Assembly: GCA_028571685.1 (NCBI GenBank)
Contig: CM053152.1
Location: forward strand, 22,576,001 to 22,640,000
DNA length: 64,000 nucleotides
Reading direction: 5' to 3'
Origin: Heterohyrax brucei
Lineage: Eukaryota > Chordata > Mammalia > Hyracoidea > Procaviidae
The notes under the pieces are model-generated. The model was not told the origin of the DNA and did not search any database. It saw only the letters and a list, made by a program, of their open reading frames with translations. This document shows, piece by piece, positions 53,735 to 63,374 of the stretch. The translations under genes and the position numbers were made by a program. Every line of letters begins with the position of its first letter. Position 1 is the first letter of the stretch.

Positions 53735-55533
53735 TTTTTCAGGACTTCTGGATAACATGGTGCTACAGACAGATGCACTACATGACCCTTCCACAAAAAA
53801 GAGCTGAAAAACTAAGTGAAACTGAGACAGACACCAACTTGGAACACGATGTGTCAAATGAAGAAATAGAAGTCTCAGCCAAACACTGAATGGAATAAGA
53901 AACTGATGGAGAACAAAGAGTAAGGAGAGATACAGGTGGAAGTCCTGCACAGATTCGCCGTCTTGGACACTTGTTGGAGATTGGCAAACAGGGAACAAAG
54001 GAAAACAGATTCACAGTAGAAGACAAAGCTTTTGGTAACCAGAAATACTGTTTTCCAATCCCTTGTCTTCTCCTCACTGCTCTACCACCGATATTGCCTA
54101 GCTAGCTGGAGTGCCTCAGCCAGCCAGGAATTGCAGCATCCGGTTGCTTGGATTTGTCTCACTCACATCAGAGATCAACAGATGGAGAGCACACAAAAGC
54201 CTTCAGGAGCTCCCAGAAAGATACAGATCAACAAGTAACCAGTGGTATGTGTTTCCCAAATCGCACCTTTTCTCACAGCATCCTGGCTTTCTCTGCTTTC
54301 TGCCACTGCCAGTTACAGTCTCTTGGCCAAGAGGAAACTCCTTCGGCTCCAGCCACTTGGATTCACTCTCCCCTCTACTGGCTGCTCCCGGAGTGCCATT
54401 TGTCTGTAGCTGGTGTTTCTTTTTCCCCTTTCTTTTGCTTCCTTTCATACCTCCCTTTCCTATCTCTGGAACACTGGGCTCTGTGTGCCATCTTTGCCTC
54501 TTCTCACAAGGCTGCAAAATACCACTTAGCTGGGATATCACTCTCCTGGTCCATGAAGTCACACTGGTGGAATCGTCAGGCTTTTTTTTCTTTTCTTTCT
54601 TTTTTTCCCTCCTTTGTTTTGCTGTGTTTTGTCTGTTTGTGTGTTTTTTGTTTTTTTCTTTTCACAACCTGGGAGTCCCTTCCTAGAAGGGCTATACTGC
54701 TCAGCACAGGACTTACATTCCCAGTTTGCCCATCCCCATCAGTGGGGTCCCTGGGGTCATTTTGTTTTCTATTTCTCTTTCTTGTTTCCTGTATTTCTTT
54801 ATTTCCCAGTTCTCATCTTTCTGTACTTAGCTTCCTTCCCGTCTCCTGAATAACTGACACTAGCTGAATCCATACCCCTTCTAGCAAGGCTATACCATGC
54901 AGCCTGGGAAACATTCCTCCAGTCTTCACAGAAGTGCTAGTGGGACCCTTGGGGGTCTTTCTTTTCTTTGTCTTTAGTTTTTTATTTTCCCCAGCTTTTT
55001 CACTAGTTACTCTTTTTCCTTTTGGCTTTTCTCCATTTCTTGGTTTCTCATCTCTCCATCCCAAGGCAAACTCCCTGAACACTGTTTGTTTTGGGCTCTC
55101 TTCCGTACCTATCTTAGCTCCACATGTCACAACCTCCCCACTCCTTCCCACCTACCTGCATCATGTACTGAACATCACACCCCAGAGCAGCACAAGGCCC
55201 AGCCTGTTGGAACCTGTCCAGCACTTGATTCCTGGCCTGCCCTGTCAGCCCTAGAACATGCCACAAACAAACTATTGCAGCCCCTCCTTTTCAGATGGAC
55301 CTGCCATGCTGAGTGACTGGCCCTACCCAATGGAAAAGGAAGTGAAAAATATGACCACAGATGAACAAAGAACACACAGGTTGCCTGCTTTGACATAACC
55401 AAATAAAACAAAAAAGTAGGACAAAACAAACAGATCTATAAGCAATAAACAAGGAAAATAAGTACTGAATGGCCTGAAGACAGGAGACAATATCGAAACA
55501 TGTATTTAAAAAAAATAAAAATAACAGAATGAT
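53735..55533 (+). promoter_or_regulatory. L1 5' UTR
   Basis: About 1.8 kb between GGACTTCTGGATAACATGG (a typical old-L1 5' start) and ORF1. It is pyrimidine-rich on the plus strand with T-rich tracts near 54583-54660 and 54960-55030. Frames of 191 and 233 codons at 54111-54849 overlap each other and consist of Ser/Phe/Leu-rich low-complexity sequence, so I do not call them genes. Two related segments (about 54661-54770 and 54880-54960, both with CTGGGA and AGGGCTATAC-like blocks) suggest an internal two-unit repeat of about 210 bp. Confidence 0.6.
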
Positions 55534-56388
55534 TCCTGTAGGTGTCCAAAACAAAACATCAAACAACTTTCCAGTAGAAGAAAAGCTGCTAGAATCACCT
55601 GACAGAGATTTCAAATCTCTAATATTCAGAGCTATCCAAGAGTTGAAACAAAAAGTAAACAAAAATTAAGGGGAAAAAAATCAGACAAATTCATGGAAGA
55701 ATTCATGAAAATAATACAGGGACAAAATACCAGAATAAATTCACAACCAGAAACTATGCAAAAACAACAATTAGAAATCCAGAAGATGTACAAGATTTCG
55801 AAAATGGACAGTGTCATAAAACAGCTGAGGAACAGGTGTGAAATGATGGAAGACAGGATCAGCAAAATTGAAGACAAGTGCTTGGCTATAACTCTGAGGG
55901 CCAATCAGGAAAAAGAATGAAGAAACCCAGAGAATTATATGGGTTACAATTAAAAGCAAAAATTTATGAGTGATTGGAGTTTCAGAACAGTGGGACAAAA
56001 CATAAAACCCAGAGAGGATCACTGAAGAATTGCTGACAGAAAACTTCCCTAACATCATGAAAGACAAAAAGATGACTATCCAAGAAGCTCAACAAACCCT
56101 ATATAGTATAGACTCCAGGAGAAAATCATCAAGGCACATCATAGTCACATTCACTAAAACCAGACAAAGAAAAAAATTCTAAGAGTAGCTCAAGAAAAAC
56201 AAAAAGTCACATACACCAAAGAAAGAATAAGATTAAACTCTGATTATTCAGCAGAAATAATGAAGCCAAGAAGGCAGTGACATGATATACATAAAACCTT
56301 GAAAGAGAAAAATTACCAACGAAGCACAGTATACCCTGTGAAACTCTTGTCCAAATGCAAGTTTCAAATTAGCACGTTTCCTGTTAAA
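55534..56388 (+). pseudogene. L1 ORF1 protein, broken
   Basis: It begins MIPVGVQNKTSNNFPVEEKL-LESPDRDFKSL. After a frame change it runs as MEEFMKIIQGQNTRINSQPE and VIKQLRNRCEMMEDRISKIE (coiled coil). The RRM part is VIGVSEQW, then ITEELLTENFPNIMKDKK, and the C-terminal domain is ILRVAQEKQKVTYTKERIRL, LNSDYSAEIMKPRRQ, ending STFPVK-stop. Length is about 285 codons, near normal. At least two frame changes and several stops. Confidence 0.8.
56134..56190 (+). repeat. 57-bp direct repeat, copy 1 (in ORF1)
   Basis: Identical at all 57 positions to 57058-57114, 924 bp downstream. Here it is in its native place, encoding the HIIVTFTKTRQ-like stretch of ORF1p. Confidence 0.98.
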
Positions 56389-57057
56389 TAAAAATTAAGG
56401 GAATATGTAAAAACCAAACCAAACTTAAAAGAATTATTAAAGAGAGTCTTTTGGTCTGAGAACACATAACATCAGACCATGGTCTGAATCTATTATGCAA
56501 GATTGTACTAGCCATAGAACAGCACAGGAAATGAACTTTCAAGGACTATTCAGAGGCAAAATAATTAAAACAGGGAACCAGAGACAATAACCTGTGAATT
56601 AAAACAACATTAGCTGAGTAAAAGAGGTGAGAACTTTCTAATAGTGTAGAAGGCAAGATGATATCAAGTTATAATAGACTGATACAAATCTATGAAGATA
56701 AGGGTAAATTTCAAGGTAACCACAAAGAGAATTAACAAACCTACTCATCAGATTAAGAAGAAAAACATAAAGTCTTAATTAAAAACAAAAGAAAAGAAAA
56801 AGAAATCCACAAATCAAAGGAATTCAGCACAGGAAAATAAGAGGAACAAAGAAAATGTCATCACCACAAAAAAAAAAACCTAGAAAATGACAGTAATAAA
56901 CTCACACCTATCAGTAAGGTCATTGAGAGTATTATGCAACACTAAAGAACAGCAATGAATCTGTGAAGCATCTCAAATGTGGAGAAAACTGGATGGCATT
57001 ATGCTGAGTGAAATTAAGTCAATCACAAAAGGACAAATATTGTATGAGACCACTACT

Positions 57058-57114
57058 GCACATCATAGTCACATTCACTAAAACCAGACAAAGAAAAAAA
57101 TTCTAAGAGTAGCT
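57058..57114 (+). repeat. 57-bp direct repeat, copy 2 (in 3' UTR)
   Basis: This exact copy of ORF1 sequence sits where the 3' UTR has lost several hundred bases compared with 18.16-19.15 kb and 20.47-21.49 kb. It bridges the ORF2 end and the distal 3' UTR. Confidence 0.98.
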
Positions 57115-57719
57115 TAGGTCTTGCACCTTTGATAGTGAGCAATAATGAAGAGAAATAAAGATACACAGCAAAGATTAGTCCAGAGGACTTATCGAGCACA
57201 TCTACAACAGGACTACGGAAGACTGAATCCAGTACAACTAGATGGCGCCCAGCTGCCACTACTGACTGCTCTGACAGGAAACACAGCACGGGGTCACAAA
57301 CGGAGCTGGAGAAAAATGTAGAACAAAACTCTAACTCAGTAAGAAAGACTAGACTTGATGGCCTGACAGAAACGGGAGAAACCCTGAGTATGACCCGCAG
57401 ACACCCTTTCGGCTCAGTAATGAAGTCACTCCTGAGGTTCACCTTTCAGCCAAAGACTGGAAAGGCCCATAAAACAAAAGTGAGACTGAAGGGGCATTCT
57501 GGCCCAGGTGCAAAAACCACAAAGCAGAGGGGAATAGGAAAGCTGGTAATAAAGAACACAAGGTTGAGAAGAGAGAATGTTGTGTTGACCTGTTGTGGGG
57601 TTGCTAACCAATGTCATAAAACAGTATGTATATTGTTTAATGAGAAACTAGTTAATTCTGTCACCCTCAACTAAAGTACAATTTTTTAAAAAACTGAGTT
57701 TATCTAAAACCATAAAGTT

Positions 57720-58361
57720 ACAGCTTCGCTGTTGCATTTGTTTGCAGCATATTCCTTACCTTCTCATTTAACACTGTCTTTTGAAGATCAGACATTCTTA
57801 ATTTTGACAGAGTCCAATTTATGGATATTCTTTTTTGGATCACACTTTTGGTGTCATACTTAGAAAAATCTTTGTATAATCCAAGGTCACATGGATTTTT
57901 TTCCTATATTTTCTTCAAGATATTTTAAATAAACTTTGATTATTGTAGTTATGTGATAAACCTTAAAATCAGACCGTAAAACTGACCTGCACCAGTTCCC
58001 AAGAGTTGATCATGTGCGTTTCTTCTCAATTCTGTTTAACAGCTTTGTCATGTTAATAGCTCAAAATCAGTCATGGTGAATCTACACTATGAAAATATTT
58101 TCAGAGAGCTATTTGCTAAATGTTTATCAGCACACCACTGAGTGTAAAATTTCCAACTTTGTTCTTTCTTAAAGTTGTTCTGGCTATCCTGGGTCCTTGG
58201 TATTTGCATATAAATTTTAGAATCATTCTGTCCATTTCTACAAAACAGCTAGAGGGTTTACTAAGATTGCATTAAATATATAGATAAATTTGGAGAGAAA
58301 TGACATATTAACAATATTGACTCTTTCAATCCATGAATCCAGTGTATCTCTCAATCTAATT
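57720..58361 (-). mobile_element. L1M fragment, RT C-terminal region
   Basis: Plus strand: TTTTGGTGTCATACTTAGAA, CCAACTTTGTTCTTTCTTAA, GTTCTGGCTATCCTGGGTCC, GATTGCATTAAATATATAGA. These are the reverse complement of a recognisable old L1 ORF2 stretch. Confidence 0.75.
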
Positions 58362-58432
58362 AACTTGTTGCCATGAAGTTAATTTCAGCTCAAAGAGACC
58401 CTGTAGCACATAATAACTGCTCCACATGGTCC
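58362..58432 (-). mobile_element. AfroSINE tail fragment
   Basis: TTGTTGCCATGAAGTTAATT and AGAGACCCTGTAGCACATAA match the SINE tail in reverse complement. The head is absent. Confidence 0.65.
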
Positions 58433-58685
58433 CTGCTTTCAGTTCTTTGGGGTATATACTCAGTAGCAGAACTACTGGGTCAAATGATAAATCTATGCCT
58501 AACTTTTGGGGGAACTGCCAAAATGTTGTCCACAGTAGCCACATCACTTTACATTGCCACCAGCATTGAATGAGGGATCCAATGTCCCCACATCCTTGTT
58601 AACACTTGTTGCTGTCTTGTTTTCTTCTTTTTTAAATAGTAGCTATCCTAGTGGGTATGAAATGGTATTTCACTGTGGTTTTAAA

Positions 58686-58838
58686 CAAAAGGTTAACCAC
58701 CCATCAGCACCGTGGAATAAAGGCCTGGCACTCTGCGTCCATGAAGACTATAGCCAAGAAAACTGTGGAGCAGTTCTACTCTGTAACACATGGGGTTGAC
58801 ATTAGTTAGAATCCACTAGACAGCTAAAGGTTAATGAG
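58686..58838 (+). mobile_element. AfroSINE, long variant
   Basis: Head ACCACCCATCAGCACCGTGG (degraded), middle AATAAAGGCCTGGCACTCTG and GACTATAGCCAAGAAAACTG, tail TTAGTTAGAATCCACTAGAC. Confidence 0.8.
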
Positions 58839-58907
58839 GTTAACAAGTACTGACATAGAGTGCCTTTTCATGTGTTTATTAGACATTTATATATCTTCTT
58901 TGAAGAA

Positions 58908-59052
58908 CATGGGATGTGGCACAGTGATTAAAATGTTCAGCTGCTAGCCAAAAGATTGGTGGCTTTCACCTGGGAAAACATATGGGACAGTTCTACTCTA
59001 TCCTATAGGTTCACTAAGAGTTGGAATCAAGTCGATGGCAACAGGTTTTGAA
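58908..59052 (+). mobile_element. AfroSINE
   Basis: GGGATGTGGCACAGTGATTA, GTTCAGCTGCTAGCCAAAAG, TCTACTCTATCCTATAGGTT and AGAGTTGGAATCAAGTCGAT. Flanking GAAGAAC (58901-58907 and about 59050-59056) is a likely short target duplication. Confidence 0.9.
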
Positions 59053-59343
59053 GAACTGTCTATTCAAGTTCTTGCAGAGCCCATTTTTTTACTGAGGCAT
59101 TTTTGTTAAGTTCTACATATGTACAATGCAGATACATGTAGCTAGAGGTATAGTCTAGATAACAAACACTTATCAATTATGTAATTCAGGAACGTTTTCT
59201 CCTAGTTTGCATGTTGTCTTTTCATTTTCTTAAAAATGCTCTATAACACAGTTTTTATTAATTTTAATTTTTGTGAAATCCAGTTACCTATTTTTTTCTT
59301 TTGTTGCTTGTACATTTAGTGTTGTATATAAAAATCCATTGCC

Positions 59344-60055
59344 GAGGTTTCAGGGGACATATAGTCAACTGGCATAACAAAGTTTGTTAAGAAAGTGTTC
59401 TCCATCCCACTTTGGTGAGTGGAGCCTGGGGTCTTAAAAGTTAAAGAGCAGCCATCCAAGAAGTATCAAATGGTTTCAACCCACCTGGAGCAAAGCAGAA
59501 TAAAGAGCATCAAAGACATAAGGAAAATATGAGCCCAGGAGACAGAAAGGGCCACATAAACCAGAGACTACATCAGCATGAAACCTGACCTACCAGATAG
59601 CACCCAGCTACTACACTCAATAAAGAGTCCCTGATGTTGTGGGAGAAATATGGGATGTACAACACAAACTCTTGTAAAAAGATCAGACCATCAAGTCTGA
59701 TGGTAGAGTCCCCAGGAGTCAGTCTCCCAGATTCTGTGCTAGCCTGGAACTAAAATCATCCTGGGAGCCAACTCTTCAAACAAAAACTGAACTGCTGTAA
59801 AAGACATAAAAAGTAACTGGCTTAAGAAGTACAGAAGACTAACCGGGCAGCTCCTGTTTAGAGGTGAGATGAGAAGGCAGAGAAGGATAGGGGCTGGCTG
59901 ATGGACATGGGAAATACATGGTGTAAAGGAGGAGTGTGTTATCACAGTGTAGGGAGAGCAGCTAGGGTAACATAATAGTGTATGTAAGTTTTTGTATGAG
60001 AAACTGACTCACACTGTAAGTTTTCACTAAAAACACAATGAAAAAAATAAATGGA
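59344..60055 (+). mobile_element. L1, strongly 5'-truncated (3' UTR only), with exact target duplication
   Basis: The 13-bp duplication AAAATCCATTGCC lies at 59331-59343 and 60056-60068. The insert is 712 bp of elephant-type L1 3' UTR (GGGGTCTTAAAAGTTAAAG; CATGTAAGTTTTTGTATGAG-like end) finishing in GAAAAAAATAAATGG. Complete from break to tail and inserted opposite to the L1M around it. Confidence 0.95.
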
Positions 60056-60120
60056 AAATCCATTGCCAAATGCATGGTTTTTAAGATTCATGTTTTCTTC
60101 TAAATGTTTTATGGTTTTAG

Positions 60121-60500
60121 CAGAGATCTCTTCTTGAGCTACTCTCTGCTTTCTGGTATTCTGCTCTGTGAACTCTAGACACCTTACCTTCCCCCAGAGT
60201 CCCAGCTATACCTTCTCAACTCTGTGAGACCACTAAACTGTAATTGGGTTGTCCCTGTCTCTGCCAGGACCTGGAAACTCTCTCTAGGCATTACGTTAGA
60301 GTAATGGCAGGGTTCACCTTGTTTCTTCTCTCTTAGGGATGAGGGATGGATTACTGTTCTTTGTTGACTGATATGCAATGTCTTAAAATTATTGCTTTAT
60401 ACATTTTGTCCTGTTATTGGTGTCTTAGACTGGAAGGTAAGTCTGATTCCTATCACTCTATCTCAGCTAGAAGCAGAAGTCTTAGTGCTTCACTCTTAAC
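60121..60500 (-). mobile_element. L1M 5'-region fragment
   Basis: Resembles 13.01-13.57 kb in order and text (CTCTCTAGGCATTACG against CTCTCTGGGCACTATA; CTCTTAGGGAT; CAGCTAGAAGCAGAAGTC at the end). That segment is the 5'-ward end of the old L1M on the minus strand. Confidence 0.6.
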
Positions 60501-60504
60501 ACGA

Positions 60505-61055
60505 TAGCACTTGCACCTGCGACCTTCAGTGGACTGCTCTTGGGTTACTACATTTACTTTTGGAGATGCTAAAAGCCAGAAATGTCTAGAAGTTTCCACT
60601 CCCCTGGAGAAGCCAGAATTCAATGAATGGTTCCAGAATATGAAAGCCCAGATCCTTTGCCTCTTTGGTATGATTTATGTCCCAGTGCTCTTTGGAATTA
60701 TGCCTAAACCATGTACTTGTTTTATTTATTCTTCTTTCTGGTCTTGCCTCCCTCACTGTCTTACCAGCATCATAGGGGAAGACATTTCTAATAATTGCAT
60801 TTTTAGAATTTCTCTTCTATAAAATGTCTCCTTAACTAGTTTAGTTTGATTTTGCTCCTACATTCTTAGAATTTTTCACTTGTCCAAAAGAACCTCAGAA
60901 TAAAAGTTTTGAGCTAAATAAATATTTGGAAATTATCCAAATACCCTCATTTAATAAACAAAGCAACAAAGTAACCCATGATTACACAACCTAAAAGTAA
61001 CTGAGGTAAGTTCAGAGTCATGTTTCCTGATTTGGGTTTATTCAGGTTAAGTATG
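60505..61055. other. no gene recognised
   Basis: A 103-codon plus-strand frame (60511-60822) lacks any recognisable domain. A processed pseudogene cannot be excluded, but no parent was recognised. Confidence 0.35.
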
Positions 61056-61069
61056 CTCTTAATTTCCTA

Positions 61070-61227
61070 AGGAAACCCTACTTGCCTAGTGGTTAAGTGC
61101 TGTGTCTGCTAACGAAAAGGTCAGCAATTCGAATCTGCCTTGGAAACCCTATGGAACAGTTCTACTCTGTCCTATGGGGTCACCATGAGTCAGAATTGAC
61201 TCAGTGGCAGTGGGTTTGGTTTGGTTT
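61070..61227 (+). mobile_element. AfroSINE, well preserved, with exact target duplication
   Basis: GAAACCCTACTTGCCTAGTG, GTTAAGTGCTGTGTCTGCTA, TTCTACTCTGTCCTATGGGG, CATGAGTCAGAATTGACTCA and GGGTTTGGTTTGGTTT. The 12-bp duplication CTTAATTTCCTA is at 61058-61069 and 61228-61239. The clearest full-length reference copy in the window. Confidence 0.97.
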
Positions 61228-61239
61228 CTTAATTTCCTA

Positions 61240-62215
61240 ATTATTAGGTTTTACCAGGTATTGGGTAGTGTGTTGAAACCCTTGCTTATGAATATTGACA
61301 GATGTAAATATTTGTGCACACTTTTTCTAAGATACAAGTTTGTACTTGTACCATTTTAATTGTCCTCCCCACTTTATTATCTTCAAATATTAACCCTTGG
61401 TGATGATTTTCCATCATTACTTCATCAATTTGGAAACAAATCAGTGGAGTAGCTCAGTTTAACTACACTGTAGACAATAACTTACATTTTATGGTTTGAT
61501 TTGTAAAGTAGAAACATAATTCTGGTACAAATTAAGCCATGTTTTTTCTTGTCATTGTATCAAATTCAATATTGCTACATGAAACTGTCACAATAATATC
61601 AGAAAAAGAATTGAGTTTGGGGGCACCCATGTTGAAAGAAAACATAGTAAATACTTGCATTTAAGAAAATTCTTTAATTTTAACTTAATATTATTTAATT
61701 CAATTACTTTGAATAAGTTTGAAAAGCACATATGGTATTTGTAGTAGGAGAGATACTGGGTATTTTTGCATTAATTTTAAAAATATCAACTATGCCAAAT
61801 CACATTCTCTTCTGGGAGATGATTCTTTTTAAAACTGAGCCTTAATTGGTAAAATGGTGACAATGGGAGAAAGGAATGAGTATTAAATGATTGCATGCTT
61901 TTATGAATGTCATTTGCAGGTGAAAGGCATGGAAGGAAATGCAACAAGAACATGTGTATGTCCTAGATAAACTCTACTTACTAGGCTTCATTTAGATAAT
62001 AAGATACTCTTTTGGGGTTCAAATACTGACAAAATGATTAAATCAATTGATCACACAATTATGTACAATAAATTACTTAAATGAAATCAACCCCCATAGA
62101 AAGAGTTTGCATGCAAAACAGAAAGGACCAAAGATAGCACTTGGTGTTTGTATGCAGAGTGAATCTATTCTTTTTCCACAGATAGGTCTACAGCTTCAAG
62201 ATAAAGATTAATACA
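61240..62215. other. no gene recognised
   Basis: AT-rich single-copy-looking DNA. Confidence 0.4.
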
Positions 62216-62219
62216 GGAG

Positions 62220-62668
62220 AGCTGAGAGTCAGACTGCTTTGCTTTCGAAAGCCAGCTCTACCTTCTAATAGTTATTCGCCTTCAGTAAGTTAATTAAAAA
62301 ACAATGTCTTGTTTCCTCATCTGTAAAATAGAAATACAATGACAGCAGTATTTATCTACCAGGAACATTTACGAAACCCAGGTGGTGTAGTGGTTAAATA
62401 TTATGGCTGCTAACCAAAAGGTCACAGTTCAAATCTGTCAGGCACTTCTTGCAAACTCTATGGGACAGTTCTACTGTGACCTGTAGGGTCACCTTGAGTC
62501 AGAATCAATTCAACAGCAGGAGCATTTATGAATTCAGTGACACGATATATCTACTAGGAACACTGCAAGAATTCATTGAGAGGGTACATGAAAAGTACTT
62601 AGAACAATGTCTGGCATAGACCAACAAATAATAGTTATTATCATTACTGTTAGTAATTGCTTTAATCC
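62220..62668 (+). mobile_element. MIR SINE, split by an AfroSINE
   Basis: GAGAGTCAGACTGCTTTGC, CCAGCTCTACCTTCTAATAG, TTTCCTCATCTGTAAAATAG before the insert, and GAATTCATTGAGAGGGTACA, AAGTACTTAGAACAATGTCT, GTTATTATCATTACTG after it, follow the MIR consensus from tRNA head to tail. Confidence 0.8.
62373..62517 (+). mobile_element. AfroSINE with target duplication
   Basis: GAAACCCAGGTGGTGTAGTG, GGCTGCTAACCAAAAGGTCA, AGTCAGAATCAATTCAACA. The duplication AGGAACATTTAC / AGGAGCATTTAT (62361-62372 and 62518-62529) flanks it. Confidence 0.95.
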
Positions 62669-62765
62669 AACTACTTATAGCCTACAACCTCCTCCAAGAC
62701 CCAGTATCTGAGAACTGAACAAAAACAACAACAAAAAATGGGGTACAATATAAAAAATATGGGCA

Positions 62766-62838
62766 ACTATAAGGCTGTTATTAGTTGGAATCAACTTGAC
62801 AACAACAGATTTGTTTTTGGTTTTGTTTTGTTTTAATA
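62766..62838 (+). mobile_element. AfroSINE tail fragment
   Basis: GTTATTAGTTGGAATCAACT, TGACAACAACAGATTTG and a GTTTTGTTTTG-rich end. It is 5'-truncated. Confidence 0.75.
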
Positions 62839-62847
62839 TACCTTAAA

Positions 62848-62908
62848 AGGAGCCCTAGTAGTACAATGGTTAAAAGCTCAAGCTGCAGCCAAAAGGTCAA
62901 CACTTCAG
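62848..62908 (+). mobile_element. AfroSINE head fragment
   Basis: GAGCCCTAGTAGTACAATGG-TTAAAAGCTC, then GCAGCCAAAAGGTCAACACT. Head only; the body and tail are missing. Confidence 0.75.
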
Positions 62909-63198
62909 ATAACATTAAATCAGGGAAGTTTAAGAATCACTGCATCAGCAGATATAAGACTGTTTCTAAGTATGCAAATGAGAATGAACAAATCTTACAA
63001 AATATCTCTTAAAAGAAAGCAATTTCTGTCAAATTGTGATCTTGTTGAGCTTAATACTGCTTACTTCTTTCTTCCAAAAGCTTATTAAACATCATGCTTA
63101 ATTAGGAATTCCAACACTGTTCCTATCTCTTACTAAAGTGTAGTTTCCTATTTTTTTCACCACTGTGAGTCCTGTACCCAGGAAGAGTAGGTGTCAAT

Positions 63199-63363
63199 TA
63201 TATCAAAAACTCACTGCCATTGAGTCAGTTTTGATTCACAGAAACCCTATAGGTCAGAGTAGAACTGCCACCTAGCATTTCCAAAGAGTGCCTGATGGAT
63301 TTGAACTGCCAGCTTTTTGGTCAGCAAATATAGCACTTAATCACTACACCATCTGGGTTTCTG
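63199..63363 (-). mobile_element. AfroSINE with target duplication
   Basis: Reverse-complement order is CTCACTGCCATTGAGTCAGT, GGTCAGAGTAGAACTGCCAC, GCTTTTTGGTCAGCAAATAT, ACACCATCTGGGTTTC. Duplication TAGGTGTCAAT / TAGATGTCAAT at 63188-63198 and 63364-63374. Confidence 0.95.
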
Positions 63364-63374
63364 TAGATGTCAAT

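Larger units (their letters stand above)
53735..57695 (+). mobile_element. L1 deletion derivative: 5' UTR, ORF1, ORF2 tip and 3' UTR (half-L1 form)
   Basis: Order: 5' UTR 53735-55533; ORF1 55534-56388; spacer of about 498 bp; ORF2 start codon at 56887 with about ten codons (MTVINSHLSV); then a direct jump at about 56917-56932 to the last about 40 codons of ORF2. The 3' UTR is also shortened and runs to an A-rich end at about 57690. Both ends of an L1 are present while more than 95% of ORF2 is gone, resembling the half-L1 (HAL1) type of non-autonomous LINE. Such an element could only have moved with reverse transcriptase supplied by another L1. Confidence 0.8.
58435..60120 (-). mobile_element. 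second L1M fragment (ORF2 end), split by two SINEs and an L1
   Basis: Pieces: 58435-58685 (GGGGTATATACTCAGTAGCA; CCACATCCTTGTTAACACTT), 58840-58907 (CTTTTCATGTGTTTATTAGA), 59053-59343 (TTTTCTCCTAGTTTGCATG; TTTTCTTTTGTTGCTTGTAC) and 60056-60120. Its content partly overlaps that of 57720-58361, so it is a separate insertion. Confidence 0.7.

Noticed and set aside
54111-54849. 191- and 233-codon overlapping plus-strand frames
   Set aside because: They overlap in different frames within the L1 5' UTR and consist of Ser/Phe/Leu-rich translation of a pyrimidine-rich tract. No domain is visible.
60511-60822. 103-codon plus-strand frame as a possible processed pseudogene
   Set aside because: No parent gene was recognised, and no poly-A or target duplication was seen.
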